Shown in pieces: positions 22,021 to 30,319 of a DNA stretch of 35,181 bases; the stretch's first letter is position 1; the number at the start of each line of letters is the position of its first letter. The notes beneath the pieces were generated by a model that saw only the letters and a program-made list of their open reading frames with translations, searched no databases and was not told the DNA's origin. The stretch is from IMG/VR virus record IMGVR_UViG_3300021962_000325, positions 1 through 35,181 of that record. The stretch is one strand, 5' to 3'. Position numbers and translations under genes: made by a program. The DNA comes from a virus.

Positions 22021-22944
22021 ATGCCATTTGTAAGCAGCATAAGAGGCTCTTTTGGGCCACAATCAAGATCTAAACGTGTTGGAAGTAAGTTTATGATTTC
22101 TGGTGGTACAATTTCTACCGCTGGCGGTTATAGAACACACACTTTTACATCTGGCACAGAAAATTTTGCTTTAGATTCATACGGCCTTCCAATTAACGCT
22201 GAAATATTTGTTGTTGCTGGCGGAGGCGGCGGAGGCGGAGCACATGGAGGTGGCGGAGGCGGCGGAGGAATTATATATTCAAGCAACTATTCATTAGCTG
22301 CAAATCCGTATTCAGTTGTTGTTGGAGGTGCAACTTCTACTATAAATAGTTATGGTGGTCAGGCTCCTAATGGTAACAATAGTTCTTTTGGAAGTTTAAC
22401 AGCAATTGGTGGCGGTGGAGGTTCTGGAACTAACTCAAATTTACCAGGAGCTAATGGTGGATCAGGCGGTGGAGGCGGAGCATGCTGGTCACCTTGCTCA
22501 GGAAGTGGTCAGAGCGGAGGTTCTGCGATTCAAACATCTCCTGCTGGATTTACTGGTTACGGAAATTCTGGCGGTAGAGGATCAAACCACCCGTCAGCAT
22601 CACAACACGCTTCAGGCGGTGGAGGCGGAGCAGGCGCAGTTGGACAAGCTTATCCAGGTTCTGGTGGCACCAATGGAGCAGGAGGATCTGGTATAGCAAA
22701 TTCTATTTCTGGCTCTAATACCTTTTACGGCGGCGGAGGTGGCGGTGGAGGACATAACGGTGGAGCAAATACTCCAGGAGCAGGTGGAAACGGTGGCGGT
22801 GGAACAGGTCATTCCGAATCCAATAGAACATTAAATCCTCCAAGTAGCAATTTAGGTGGAGGAGCTGGTGGCCAAGGCCACGGCTCTGGAGATATAACAT
22901 CACCTGGTGGATCTGGAGTAGTAATAGTTAGATACCAGATTTGA
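22021..22944 (+). CDS. Polyglycine-rich tail adhesin, copy 1
   Basis: A 307-residue protein that starts MPFVSSIRGSFGPQ, has a beta-rich domain to about residue 70, and then many Gly runs (GGGGGGGAHGGGGGGGG and similar) separated by short variable Ser/Asn/Pro/Ala segments. The end is SGVVIVRYQI. This is the design of polyglycine-II sandwich adhesins such as gp38-type tip proteins of T-even-like phages, in which the loops between Gly helices contact the receptor. A homologue with the same N and C termini but different loops is at 29066. Its stop overlaps a TTG start for the next gene. Confidence 0.85.
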   Translation: MPFVSSIRGSFGPQSRSKRVGSKFMISGGTISTAGGYRTHTFTSGTENFALDSYGLPINAEIFVVAGGGGGGGAHGGGGGGGGIIYSSNYSLAANPYSVVVGGATSTINSYGGQAPNGNNSSFGSLTAIGGGGGSGTNSNLPGANGGSGGGGGACWSPCSGSGQSGGSAIQTSPAGFTGYGNSGGRGSNHPSASQHASGGGGGAGAVGQAYPGSGGTNGAGGSGIANSISGSNTFYGGGGGGGGHNGGANTPGAGGNGGGGTGHSESNRTLNPPSSNLGGGAGGQGHGSGDITSPGGSGVVIVRYQI

Positions 22945-23312
22945 GATTTAAATCTACCTATAACATATTTACTGACTTCGGAGAAGTCTTTGAACCCAGC
23001 TGGATGGATAGTAATACATTGCAACTACCACCTAAAAAAGACTGGGACTATTCTCGTGAACTTACAATTGAAGAAGTAGACATTTGGGAAGTTATATGGG
23101 AGGCAAGCGGAGGACAAGGATTATATGCATCATGGTCTCCATATGCAGAGTTTTATCTCCTTAATATCAATGGACAAATTAATACATTATACGGTCCAAA
23201 TTCACAAAAAGAATTGATAAAAACAATAAAAGAATTAAATCTGCCAATCTCGATAAATAAAATATGGGTGGAGCCAGAAGATATGTGGTTATACTCAGAG
23301 CAAGAAAGTTAA
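22941..23312 (+). CDS. Unknown acidic protein after the adhesin, TTG start
   Basis: A 123-residue acidic, Trp-rich protein (DIWEVIWEASGGQGLYASWS, KIWVEPEDMWLYSEQES). The TTG overlaps the TGA of the polyglycine gene in the 4-base TTGA arrangement, typical of translational coupling; a downstream ATG at residue 22 is an alternative. It has no counterpart after copy 2 of the module, so it may be an adhesin chaperone (analogous in position to fibre-assembly proteins) or belong to the inserted cassette. It is convergent, 1 nt apart, with the next leftward gene. Confidence 0.6.
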   Translation: MRFKSTYNIFTDFGEVFEPSWMDSNTLQLPPKKDWDYSRELTIEEVDIWEVIWEASGGQGLYASWSPYAEFYLLNINGQINTLYGPNSQKELIKTIKELNLPISINKIWVEPEDMWLYSEQES

Positions 23313-23313
23313 T

Positions 23314-24039
23314 TTATAGTAGGTTTTGCTTTATTAGTTTAGCTATTTTTTTATGTCTATTTGAACCTATAAATCTAGAATATAAAGACTCTAGTGATTC
23401 AAAAGACAGAATGTTTTTTGAAGTAATTAAAGCCTGAGTGCAGTAATTATACATATCTTCTGTCAATTCAAATTGTTTAAGAATAACTGGCCTGTTGTCT
23501 AATGTTTCAAACTCTACATAACATAATGGCTCTTTTTCAATAACCTCAATAGAATTATGGTCTTCCCATAAGTTAAATGTTATATTTATTGGCCTAAACC
23601 ATTTATTAATTTCAAATGATCCAGATGCTAGATATCCAGATTTTGAAAAAGCCGTATTATGCATATATGGATGTGTCTCTCTAAGAGTAACCTGCTCTTC
23701 TGAAAAAAAGATCCAGCTAAAATCATAGTCAACAGAGTATCTTTTATCTAAAGAAGCACTTCTAGCATTCCATAGATTGTTATCTGTAGTTAGAAATGGC
23801 TCTTCAAAAGATCCAGATATTTTTAATTTAGATGACAGTGGTGCTGGTATGATGTAAGTATTTTTCATTAAATTTTGAAGAGATCTGCAGTTATGATAAG
23901 ATGCTTTTTTATTAGAAACGGGTGATCCTATTGTGGTTAATACTTTTTTAGGGGGCTCACATAATAGGTTAACATAAGAAACCCTGTGTGGGTTAGAGTA
24001 TGGAGACCAATATACAATCACTGGTTCTTTTTTGCTCAT
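23314..24039 (-). CDS. Unknown protein of the halogenase cassette, related to the 13237 product
   Basis: A 241-residue protein: VIVYWSPYSNPHRVSYVNLL, then NCRSLQNLMKNTYIIPAPL, IFFSEEQVTLRETHPYMHN, KWFRPINITFNLWEDHNS and IEVIEKEPLCYVEFET. The same sequence of blocks (Cys followed by a Tyr-x-(I/L)-x strand, a THP motif, then a strand ending in (A/K)(G/E)xPxxxIxxxx) appears in the 13237-13950 product, so they are probably distant relatives, perhaps both cupin-like. It is last in the leftward operon and overlaps the membrane-protein gene by 4 nt. A role as partner or substrate carrier of the halogenase is speculation. Confidence 0.65.
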   Translation of the reverse strand: MSKKEPVIVYWSPYSNPHRVSYVNLLCEPPKKVLTTIGSPVSNKKASYHNCRSLQNLMKNTYIIPAPLSSKLKISGSFEEPFLTTDNNLWNARSASLDKRYSVDYDFSWIFFSEEQVTLRETHPYMHNTAFSKSGYLASGSFEINKWFRPINITFNLWEDHNSIEVIEKEPLCYVEFETLDNRPVILKQFELTEDMYNYCTQALITSKNILSFESLESLYSRFIGSNRHKKIAKLIKQNLL

Positions 24040-24323
24040 GTTAAAGCCTTAATTATTGCAGCTGATGCTAATATAGACCATCCTATATTAAACAAGATTA
24101 TTGTAGGCAGGGTCTTTACTGTAGAAGACCAAATTAAAGCTAAACTAGAAACTAAAGCAAATATATATAGCCACCACCATTGCTTACCAAATAAAAGCCC
24201 TGGAAATATAATAGAAAGCTTGGTCATAAAAGCAAAAAATTCTACAGTATTTGGCCTATTCCAATATGATCTATCTTTCATTCTAGATAAAGCATATACC
24301 CACTCATACCTATTCTTTGCCAT
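24036..24323 (-). CDS. Small three-span membrane protein of the halogenase cassette
   Basis: A 95-residue protein with a basic/aromatic N terminus (NRYEWVYALSRMKDRSYW) and three hydrophobic stretches at about 29-45, 50-66 and 72-93. It overlaps the halogenase end by 14 nt and the following gene's start by 4 nt, so all three are co-translated. It could anchor the pathway at the membrane, move a product, or act as a superinfection-exclusion factor; no family is recognised. It carries no lysis hallmark. Confidence 0.7.
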   Translation of the reverse strand: MAKNRYEWVYALSRMKDRSYWNRPNTVEFFAFMTKLSIIFPGLLFGKQWWWLYIFALVSSLALIWSSTVKTLPTIILFNIGWSILASAAIIKALT

Positions 24324-25920
24324 AAAATGTGTCCTCTAAAAATTTTTTAAGGCTAGGAGACGATTCTGCAGCCTTATTCCATTTAGCTTTTTTGTTTTCC
24401 CATATTTCAGAAATGGCATCCGCTTCTGATAAGTAGTCACGCTTATATCTATAAGTCATATTTGCAATCCTATTGTCGTTTATCATTTGAAGATTCATTC
24501 CTGTTGCTATATATGTAATACCAGCCATTCCGTATGGATGAAACCATTCTTCCATATAACGCCCAATAATATCATAGAAGGCCCCAGCCTTCGTCCTATT
24601 TGGGGTATACGGATCATTTGAAATTTCATCTTTAAATTCTTTAGTATTAATGTCTTTCCAGTATTCTGTGTCATCTCTATGCGATAGGGCATAGTGAAGG
24701 GCAACAAATTTAGAAAATTGATCAAATAGGTCACGAGTACTTACATTATACATATCCCTATCAAATTGAGATATTTCTCCACGCTGTAGTATGTCTATAA
24801 GATTAAATAAAAATTCATGAACACTAAACAGTCCGTTGCTCTCAAGTGGCTCAATAAAGCCAGCCGATAAGCCAATAGCTACAACATTTTTAACAAAAGT
24901 TCTTTTATGTATTCCAACACGCATAGTTATTTCTTTAAACTCAAGAGCATCTACCTGCTCCTTAGTTCGTGGAATAACCATCTTGTCCGACATTAGATAT
25001 CTTTTAAATTCTTCTTTTGCTTCTTCTGGAGTTACAAATTTATCAGAGTATACATAGCCAGTTCCTATTCTAGACCATAAAGGAATATTCCAGCACCATC
25101 CGTTTTCAATAGCTGTACAGTTAGTAAAACCTTCTAATTCAATATCTTTATTTTCATATTCAATTCTAGTAGCCCAAGCCCTATTGTTTGGTAGCATTTT
25201 GGATAGCGAGTCAAATGGTTCATTTAAAGCCTTATCTAGCAAAAGACTTTTAAAGCCAGTACAATCAATAAATAAATCAGCTTCAACAATATCTTCATTA
25301 TCTAGGACAAGGTGCTTAATTCCGTTTTGGTCGTTTGGTGTTTCTAAAACAGTTGCTATAATATGTTTTACTCCATTAGGAATACAATAGTTTTCTCTAA
25401 GCCACACTCCAAATTTAGTTGCATCAAAATGATACGCAACATCGTTAGCGGCATCAAAGTGATCAAAATCCCCTGAATTATTTAAAGAAAATTTATTGTT
25501 TTCAAATAAAGCCGAAGCTGGGAAAAGGCATCTTACAAAATCCTCAATTGGAGTTTCTGGATAAAAATATTTTTTTAATTGCCAGTCAAAAAATGGATTT
25601 CTATTGTTAATAACATCAGCCTGTCCAAATGGATAATGAAATGACCCGCCATCCTTTTTATAAAAATCTGTAAATTTAATACTTAGTTTTAAAGAGGCAT
25701 CGGTTTGTTTGAAGAAGGTAGATTCATCAAGCCCTATATATCTGGTCCATGTTCTTATTCCACCAATAGTTGACTCTCCTACACCAACAGTAGGAACATC
25801 TTTAGACTCAATGACTGAAATGTCTTTATTCGGAAAAGCTTTAATTAATGTAGCAGCAGTCATCCAGCCAGCAGATCCGCCTCCAACTATTACTATTTTA
25901 TCGGTTTTCATAATATCCAT
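24310..25920 (-). CDS. Flavin-dependent halogenase (tryptophan-halogenase family, viral type)
   Basis: A 536-residue FADH2-dependent halogenase oxidising halide to hypohalous acid that is guided to a catalytic Lys. The FAD site is GGGSAGW (13-19), followed by VGVGEST (45-51). The catalytic Lys78 in ASLKLSIKF corresponds to Lys79 of PrnA/RebH. The family signature WCWNIP (275-280) is intact, and PLES with Glu360 matches the PrnA Glu346 region. All key residues are present, so activity is expected, with a host or separate flavin reductase needed. The cyanophage enzyme VirX1 is a known viral relative that iodinates many substrates. First gene of the leftward cassette, with its own promoter. Start is ATG at 25920; ATG 25911 is possible. 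Confidence 0.9.
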   Translation of the reverse strand: MDIMKTDKIVIVGGGSAGWMTAATLIKAFPNKDISVIESKDVPTVGVGESTIGGIRTWTRYIGLDESTFFKQTDASLKLSIKFTDFYKKDGGSFHYPFGQADVINNRNPFFDWQLKKYFYPETPIEDFVRCLFPASALFENNKFSLNNSGDFDHFDAANDVAYHFDATKFGVWLRENYCIPNGVKHIIATVLETPNDQNGIKHLVLDNEDIVEADLFIDCTGFKSLLLDKALNEPFDSLSKMLPNNRAWATRIEYENKDIELEGFTNCTAIENGWCWNIPLWSRIGTGYVYSDKFVTPEEAKEEFKRYLMSDKMVIPRTKEQVDALEFKEITMRVGIHKRTFVKNVVAIGLSAGFIEPLESNGLFSVHEFLFNLIDILQRGEISQFDRDMYNVSTRDLFDQFSKFVALHYALSHRDDTEYWKDINTKEFKDEISNDPYTPNRTKAGAFYDIIGRYMEEWFHPYGMAGITYIATGMNLQMINDNRIANMTYRYKRDYLSEADAISEIWENKKAKWNKAAESSPSLKKFLEDTFYGKE

Positions 25921-25965
25921 AACTGTATAAGAAGCAAAATATTTAAATTTGTTTGCTAGGCCTTT

Positions 25966-25994
25966 AGTATACCATTTCTATACCCTAGATTCAA
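25966..25994 (-). promoter_or_regulatory. Own promoter of the halogenase cassette
   Basis: On the - strand TTGAAT (25994-25989), 17 nt, TATACT (25971-25966). Predicted start near 25959, leaving a leader of about 40 nt before the ATG at 25920. A TATACA lies just before the ATG but is too close to act as its -10. Confidence 0.5.
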
Positions 25995-26015
25995 TAGATT
26001 TAATGAGAGTTGAGG

Positions 26016-26021
26016 TATAAT
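26016..26021 (+). promoter_or_regulatory. -10 box for the second adhesin-module region, leaderless type
   Basis: TATAAT (26016-26021) ends 6 nt before the ATG at 26028. GAGG lies immediately upstream of the box, too far to serve as SD. No convincing -35 is visible. Divergent from the halogenase promoter in a 107-nt gap. Confidence 0.5.
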
Positions 26022-26027
26022 TAATCT

Positions 26028-26513
26028 ATGACCTCAGCCTTGAATTTCCCGTCAAATCCTACTAATGGACAGCAGGTTACTATTGGTACCCGCACCTTTG
26101 CTTGGGACGGAACGGCATGGCGTATTTATTCAAGCTCTGAAGAAGACCCAGTTTTAACACAGGAAGAGATCCAGGACTTTGTAGCTCCTCTACTAAATCA
26201 CTCAAGTCATACTAATTTAACAGCATCATATGATGACGATAATAATAAAATTTTGCTTACTGGAACTGCCACTATTAGTACTGAGCAAATTCAAGATGCC
26301 ATAGCACCGCTCTTTGAACATGCCAGCCATACAAATATAACAGCGTCCTACGACGATGACAACAATAAGATACTTTTGACAGCGGAAGAGGCGGGATCTA
26401 CAGTAACAGTATCTGAAACAGCCCCTACAAGTCCAATAGAAGGCAATATCTGGTACAATTCTTCTATAGCAAAGTTATTTATATACTACGACGACTTATG
26501 GGTTGAAGTATAA
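26028..26513 (+). CDS. Short fibre protein with two tandem 50-residue repeats
   Basis: A 161-residue mosaic. The N terminus (LNFPSNPTNGQQVTIGTRTF, WDGTAWRI) resembles the 19469 product. Two tandem units follow, HSSHTNLTASYDDDNNKILL (about 64-83) and HASHTNITASYDDDNNKILL (about 100-119), also found as HSGITVTYDDDNNKINLSA in the 13996 fibre. The end, TVSETAPTSPIEGNIWYNSS then LFIYYDDLWVEV, matches the middle of that same fibre. It is therefore assembled entirely from modules used elsewhere here. No SD; TATAAT is 6 nt upstream. Confidence 0.75.
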   Translation: MTSALNFPSNPTNGQQVTIGTRTFAWDGTAWRIYSSSEEDPVLTQEEIQDFVAPLLNHSSHTNLTASYDDDNNKILLTGTATISTEQIQDAIAPLFEHASHTNITASYDDDNNKILLTAEEAGSTVTVSETAPTSPIEGNIWYNSSIAKLFIYYDDLWVEV

Positions 26514-26525
26514 CGGGAGACCAAA

Positions 26526-26837
26526 ATGCCAGTTACTTTTCCAGCAACGCCATCTGTAGGTGACACCTACACTCTTGGCGAAATTGCATGGGAATGGACA
26601 GGCGATTATTGGCAACAGATTCCAGGATCAAATCTTGGATCATTTTATGGATTTAAATATCTTCCAGTTTCTGGACAATTGTCTTTAGAAATTATAGAAG
26701 ATGGAACAACAGAAGTAGTACTGCCAGATCAAAATCGTAGAAGTACTGATTATCGTGAATGGACATTTACAACACGAGAATTAGAATTCGAATGGTCTGA
26801 AGCAGACAAGTCTAATCTTATAGTGAGGGTAAACTAA
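26526..26837 (+). CDS. Short adhesin-module protein, copy 2
   Basis: A 103-residue homologue of the 19469 product. It keeps the opening module (VTFPATPSVGDTYTLGEIAW, then EWTGDYWQQ), the central SFYGFKYLPVSGQLSLEI, the acidic EDGTTEVVLPDQNRR region, and the end WTFTTRELEFEWSEADKSNL. A Gly-rich linker present in copy 1 is missing here, explaining the shorter length. GGGAG is 8 nt before the ATG. The stop overlaps the next start by one base (TAATG), again tying it to the large fibre. Confidence 0.75.
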   Translation: MPVTFPATPSVGDTYTLGEIAWEWTGDYWQQIPGSNLGSFYGFKYLPVSGQLSLEIIEDGTTEVVLPDQNRRSTDYREWTFTTRELEFEWSEADKSNLIVRVN

Positions 26838-29056
26838 TGGCAACGCAAATTATTAATCTTGGATCAATCCGCTTTATTTGGAAAGGGGATTGGGATACTG
26901 AAGTAGAGTATAAGTTAAACGACGTTGTTCGATATAATAATATTGTTTGGATTTATACAAATGAAGTCCCATCAACTGGCGAAGTCATTACAGATACAGA
27001 TTACTGGACACGTATGGTGGAAGGTTCTGAAATCCCGCCAACTGAAGGTCAAGCAGGCAAAGTATTAAAGACAGACGGAACCCTCACATTCTGGTCTGAT
27101 TCTTTCGATACATTTTTAATTGGCGAAGATATTACAGACTTTATTACTGCTGCAGATTTAACAGATGTAGCTTTAGGTATTGAAGGATCTTCAAATAGTT
27201 TTGTTCAAACAGCCCTTGTGAATACAGGAGCTGGTTTATCATCTTCCGCCGACTTCATTGCGTATGCCTCAAATGGTACAAATGAGTCAGGCTGGATCGA
27301 TATGGGTATTACTAATCAATCTTTTAATGACCCTGCATTTTCGTTGACAGGACCTGGCGATGGATATGTATTTATGTCAGGTGCTATTGCGGGAGTTGTT
27401 ACAGTAAGTCAGTATAGCGTTGCGGGCTCAAGCCTAAATCTTATTACTGGAACTCCACATCAAATGATTGCTGGAGTGATCTTTGACTTAATTCTTCCAG
27501 TGGCTCCGACCTTAGAAGGTCGATATACAGTTGTTTCAGCACCAACTTCAACACAGGTTGTAGTTGCAGTTCCCGCAGGATACACAGCAGGAAACATTGC
27601 TTTAACATCAGTTATTAACTCACAGGTTAACAAGTTTACAGGAGATGGCAACCTAGTGCTTGCAACAGATTCTACTGGTTTATCTAATAATATTATTATT
27701 GCGGCGGGTGGACTACAAAGTGGTGCCGAGCAAATTGTTATTTCAACAACAGAAGTAGACTTCTCACAAAACGTAAATATCGTAGGAGATACAGCTCTTA
27801 CTGGAACAGTATATGTAGGTCAAAATGCTAGAACATTTGAAACTTCTGCAGACTTAACAAATCCAGGTGCGGTATTTGAATTAAATGGTGAGCCGTTTGC
27901 ACAGGTTGCAATCCATAACCAATCAGCAAATTCATCAACAGACTTTATTGCTTATGCCGATACTGGAAATGATACCGCTGGCTGGATCGATATGGGTGTT
28001 ACTGGCTCAACATTTTCACAGACAACATTTGGAATAACAGGACCACATGATGGTTATATATTTTATGAAGCACCAGCAATAACTACTGGAGACGGAAATC
28101 TAGTAATTGCTACTGGAGCAAATGGATCAGATAACTCAATTGTTCTCGCAGCTGGAGGATTTGATGATGAAGAAAATGTTCAGGTTGTAATTACACCACC
28201 AAAAACTGGTGTACGTCCTGGCAATATGCATATTGAAATTGCAACACCATCAACTTCACCATCTACTGGTGCAGTAACAATTGTTGGAGGAGTCGGTATC
28301 CAGGGTGATGTAAATATCGCAGGCAATCTTTCCTTCGGTGGATCTGGTTCACAAACTGGTGTACAAACTCTCGAAGTGGCTTTTCCAATCGTATTCGTTG
28401 CTGATGGCAATACAGGAGATGCAATCGATTTAGGACTTGTTGGTGAATACGTGTCAAGCGGAACAAAATACGCTGGAGTATTGCGTGATGCATCAGATGG
28501 AGTATTTAAATTCTTCAAGGGTGCAACAACAAAGCCAACTAATACACTTGACTTCTCCCAGGGTTCATTAACATACGCAGATATTAGAACTGGCGCTATT
28601 ACTTCGGGATCAATTACAGCTACAGGAACAGTAGGAATTACTGGAGGGCTTACAGCTACTGGAACAGTATCTCTTAGCGGTACTGTAGATATTCAAGAAT
28701 TAAGAGAAAATCTAGTTCCTGTTACATTATCTACAAATACAGCTACATGCGATTGGGCACTTGGAAACATTTATTATATTTCAACGGCTCCAACAGGAAA
28801 CATGACATTTAACTTTACTAACATGCCAACAGATAATGATAAGGTTATGACAGTAAACGTACTTGTAACTCAAGGCTCAACTGGATATCTTCCAACAACT
28901 ATTCAGATTAGTGGAACAAATCAAACAATTCGTTGGCCAAATGGTCAGGCTCCGCTACCAACATCTTCTGCAAATAAAATAGATGTATTCTCATTTACTT
29001 TCATTAGATCAGGAAGCAGTTGGATTGTTTTTGCAAACTCAAATCTAAACTACTAA
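26837..29056 (+). CDS. Large tail fibre of the duplicated module, copy 2
   Basis: A 739-residue homologue of the 19835 fibre with the same domain order: an N-terminal FIWKGDWDTEVEYKLNDVVR module, GQAGKVLKTDGTLTFWSDSF nearly unchanged, two SGWIDMG/AGWIDMG domains, a STSPSTGAVTIVGGVGIQGD block and the QGSTGYLPTTIQISG C-terminal domain. Differences concentrate in the centre (residues about 295-330, where copy 2 has VDFSQNVNIVGDTALTGTVY) and the part after DVNIAGN. The near-invariant N-terminal 200 residues suggest a conserved attachment or assembly function. Confidence 0.85.
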   Translation: MATQIINLGSIRFIWKGDWDTEVEYKLNDVVRYNNIVWIYTNEVPSTGEVITDTDYWTRMVEGSEIPPTEGQAGKVLKTDGTLTFWSDSFDTFLIGEDITDFITAADLTDVALGIEGSSNSFVQTALVNTGAGLSSSADFIAYASNGTNESGWIDMGITNQSFNDPAFSLTGPGDGYVFMSGAIAGVVTVSQYSVAGSSLNLITGTPHQMIAGVIFDLILPVAPTLEGRYTVVSAPTSTQVVVAVPAGYTAGNIALTSVINSQVNKFTGDGNLVLATDSTGLSNNIIIAAGGLQSGAEQIVISTTEVDFSQNVNIVGDTALTGTVYVGQNARTFETSADLTNPGAVFELNGEPFAQVAIHNQSANSSTDFIAYADTGNDTAGWIDMGVTGSTFSQTTFGITGPHDGYIFYEAPAITTGDGNLVIATGANGSDNSIVLAAGGFDDEENVQVVITPPKTGVRPGNMHIEIATPSTSPSTGAVTIVGGVGIQGDVNIAGNLSFGGSGSQTGVQTLEVAFPIVFVADGNTGDAIDLGLVGEYVSSGTKYAGVLRDASDGVFKFFKGATTKPTNTLDFSQGSLTYADIRTGAITSGSITATGTVGITGGLTATGTVSLSGTVDIQELRENLVPVTLSTNTATCDWALGNIYYISTAPTGNMTFNFTNMPTDNDKVMTVNVLVTQGSTGYLPTTIQISGTNQTIRWPNGQAPLPTSSANKIDVFSFTFIRSGSSWIVFANSNLNY

Positions 29057-29065
29057 AGGATAAAA

Positions 29066-29995
29066 ATGCCATTTATTAATAGCGTAAGAGGATCATTCGG
29101 CTCCCAAGGCAAAATAAAAAATGCAACCAACAAAGGTCTTGGCGGAACTGGTGGAACAATTACAAACGCTGGAGGCTATAAAATACATACTTTTACAACA
29201 CCTGGAAGCTTTACTTTTAACACAGAAATTTCTGGAGCAATAGAGTATTTAATTGTCGCAGGTGGCGGAGGCGGAGGAGGCCAAGTTGGTGGCGGTGGTG
29301 GCGCTGGAGGGCTTATATATTCTTCACAATATCAAGTAAATACTTCAAATTATTCAATAGTTGTAGGCGCAGGCGGTGTTTCAAGCAATCCAGGACAAGT
29401 AGGAAATTATGGAAATAATTCATCTGCATTTGGTGTAACAGCTATAAGAGGCGGTGGCGGTGGGGCTCATCCTTCAAGCAATAATTATCCACCAGCAACT
29501 GGTAACGACGGACTTGGCGGCGGATTTGGCAGACCTGGCGGTTCAGGTGGTGGAGGCGGAGGAGACGATACAAGTACTGGCAGACCTGGTGGTTCAGGAA
29601 CATCTGGGCAAGGTAACAATGGAGGAGAAGGAAGGCCTGGATCTGGAGGAGACAATTGGTCTGGCGGCGGTGGCGGTGGGGCAGGTAGCGCAGGAACAAA
29701 TGCTAATAACACTGTAACTAATGGCATAGGCGGAGAAGGTGGAAACGGTTTACAGTATTCTATAAGCGGAAGCTCTCAATTTTATGCAGCAGGTGGAGGA
29801 GGATGTGCATCTGGTGGTTCTTGGGTAGGCTCTATGAAAAATGGAATCGGCGGAATGGGATCATCTAACTCTAGTACAAATAGTCAAAATAGAAATGGTA
29901 TAGCAAATACTGGTTCTGGCGGCGGAGGAATTAGAGACTCTGGAACAACAGGCGCTGGTGGATCTGGAATTGTTATAATTCGTTATCCACTTTAA
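29066..29995 (+). CDS. Polyglycine-rich tail adhesin, copy 2
   Basis: A 309-residue homologue of the 22021 product. The start MPFINSVRGSFGSQ and the end SGIVIIRYPL match copy 1, as does the first Gly run (VAGGGGGGGQVGGGGGAGG). The segments between later Gly runs differ almost completely (for example DDTSTGRPGGSGTSGQ here and ACWSPCSGSGQS in copy 1), the expected pattern for receptor-contacting loops of a polyglycine-II sandwich. AAAGGA precedes the ATG by 5 nt. It closes the second module. Confidence 0.85.
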   Translation: MPFINSVRGSFGSQGKIKNATNKGLGGTGGTITNAGGYKIHTFTTPGSFTFNTEISGAIEYLIVAGGGGGGGQVGGGGGAGGLIYSSQYQVNTSNYSIVVGAGGVSSNPGQVGNYGNNSSAFGVTAIRGGGGGAHPSSNNYPPATGNDGLGGGFGRPGGSGGGGGGDDTSTGRPGGSGTSGQGNNGGEGRPGSGGDNWSGGGGGGAGSAGTNANNTVTNGIGGEGGNGLQYSISGSSQFYAAGGGGCASGGSWVGSMKNGIGGMGSSNSSTNSQNRNGIANTGSGGGGIRDSGTTGAGGSGIVIIRYPL

Positions 29996-29997
29996 CA

Positions 29998-30026
29998 TAG
30001 ACATTCATAAAATAATTTGATATACT
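29998..30026 (+). promoter_or_regulatory. Consensus-like promoter for the 30050 gene
   Basis: TAGACA (29998-30003), 17 nt, TATACT (30021-30026), the same -35 and spacing as at 5884-5912. Predicted start about 30033, leader about 17 nt containing a GATAGGAT SD-like stretch before the ATG at 30050. Confidence 0.6.
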
Positions 30027-30049
30027 GACTTTTAAGAGATAGGATAATT

Positions 30050-30319
30050 ATGTCAGAAAATATAGATTCAGTTGAATCAACAGAAGTTGCCGCCCCAGAA
30101 GCGGCGGAAGTAGAAACCGTATTCTTTGTAATCAAAGATAAAGACGGTCAATTTAAAGTAGTAACAGATATTGGGCAAAAGCTAAAGCTTGATAGAGTAG
30201 CAAACATTTCAGATATCCGTATGGGATGCCAAGAAATTTCTCGTGCTCTAGATATTAGGCAGACGGCAGAAACAGTAGTAAACCTACTTAATGCTAAAAA
30301 CACAGCCCCAGCAGAGTAA
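30050..30319 (+). CDS. Small conserved phage protein, unknown function
   Basis: An 89-residue protein. The first 25 residues are acidic and Ala/Glu-rich; the rest forms a compact domain (TVFFVIKDKDGQFKVVTDIG, then KLKLDRVANISDIRMGCQEI and helical SRALDIRQTAETVVNLL). It has its own promoter and stands alone between the adhesin module and the LamG fibre. Similar small proteins occur in phages with no known role. The helix and single Cys give no activity clue. Confidence 0.7.
   Translation: MSENIDSVESTEVAAPEAAEVETVFFVIKDKDGQFKVVTDIGQKLKLDRVANISDIRMGCQEISRALDIRQTAETVVNLLNAKNTAPAE

Larger units (their letters stand above)
19469..22944 (+). repeat. Duplicated adhesin module, copy 1
   Basis: Three consecutive genes (120, 724 and 307 residues) are matched in order, size and sequence by 26526-29995 (103, 739 and 309 residues). 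Proteins are clearly homologous throughout, while the DNA differs at most third codon positions, so the duplication is old and maintained by selection. Confidence 0.9.
26526..29995 (+). repeat. Duplicated adhesin module, copy 2
   Basis: Same three-gene order as 19469-22944, separated from it by about 3.6 kb holding the 123-residue gene, the halogenase cassette and the 26028 gene. Copy 2 lacks the leaderless promoter arrangement directly before its first gene (an SD, GGGAG, is present instead). Confidence 0.9.

Noticed and set aside
22941-22944. Programmed frameshift joining the polyglycine adhesin to the 123-residue product
   Set aside because: There is no slippery heptamer at the junction. 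The TTGA overlap is explained by a coupled TTG start.
29442-29727. Pro- or Leu-rich frames on both strands within the polyglycine adhesin genes (also 22406-22903)
   Set aside because: Shadows of the GGN-rich codons of the real genes. The sense frame has the SD, length and homologous partner.
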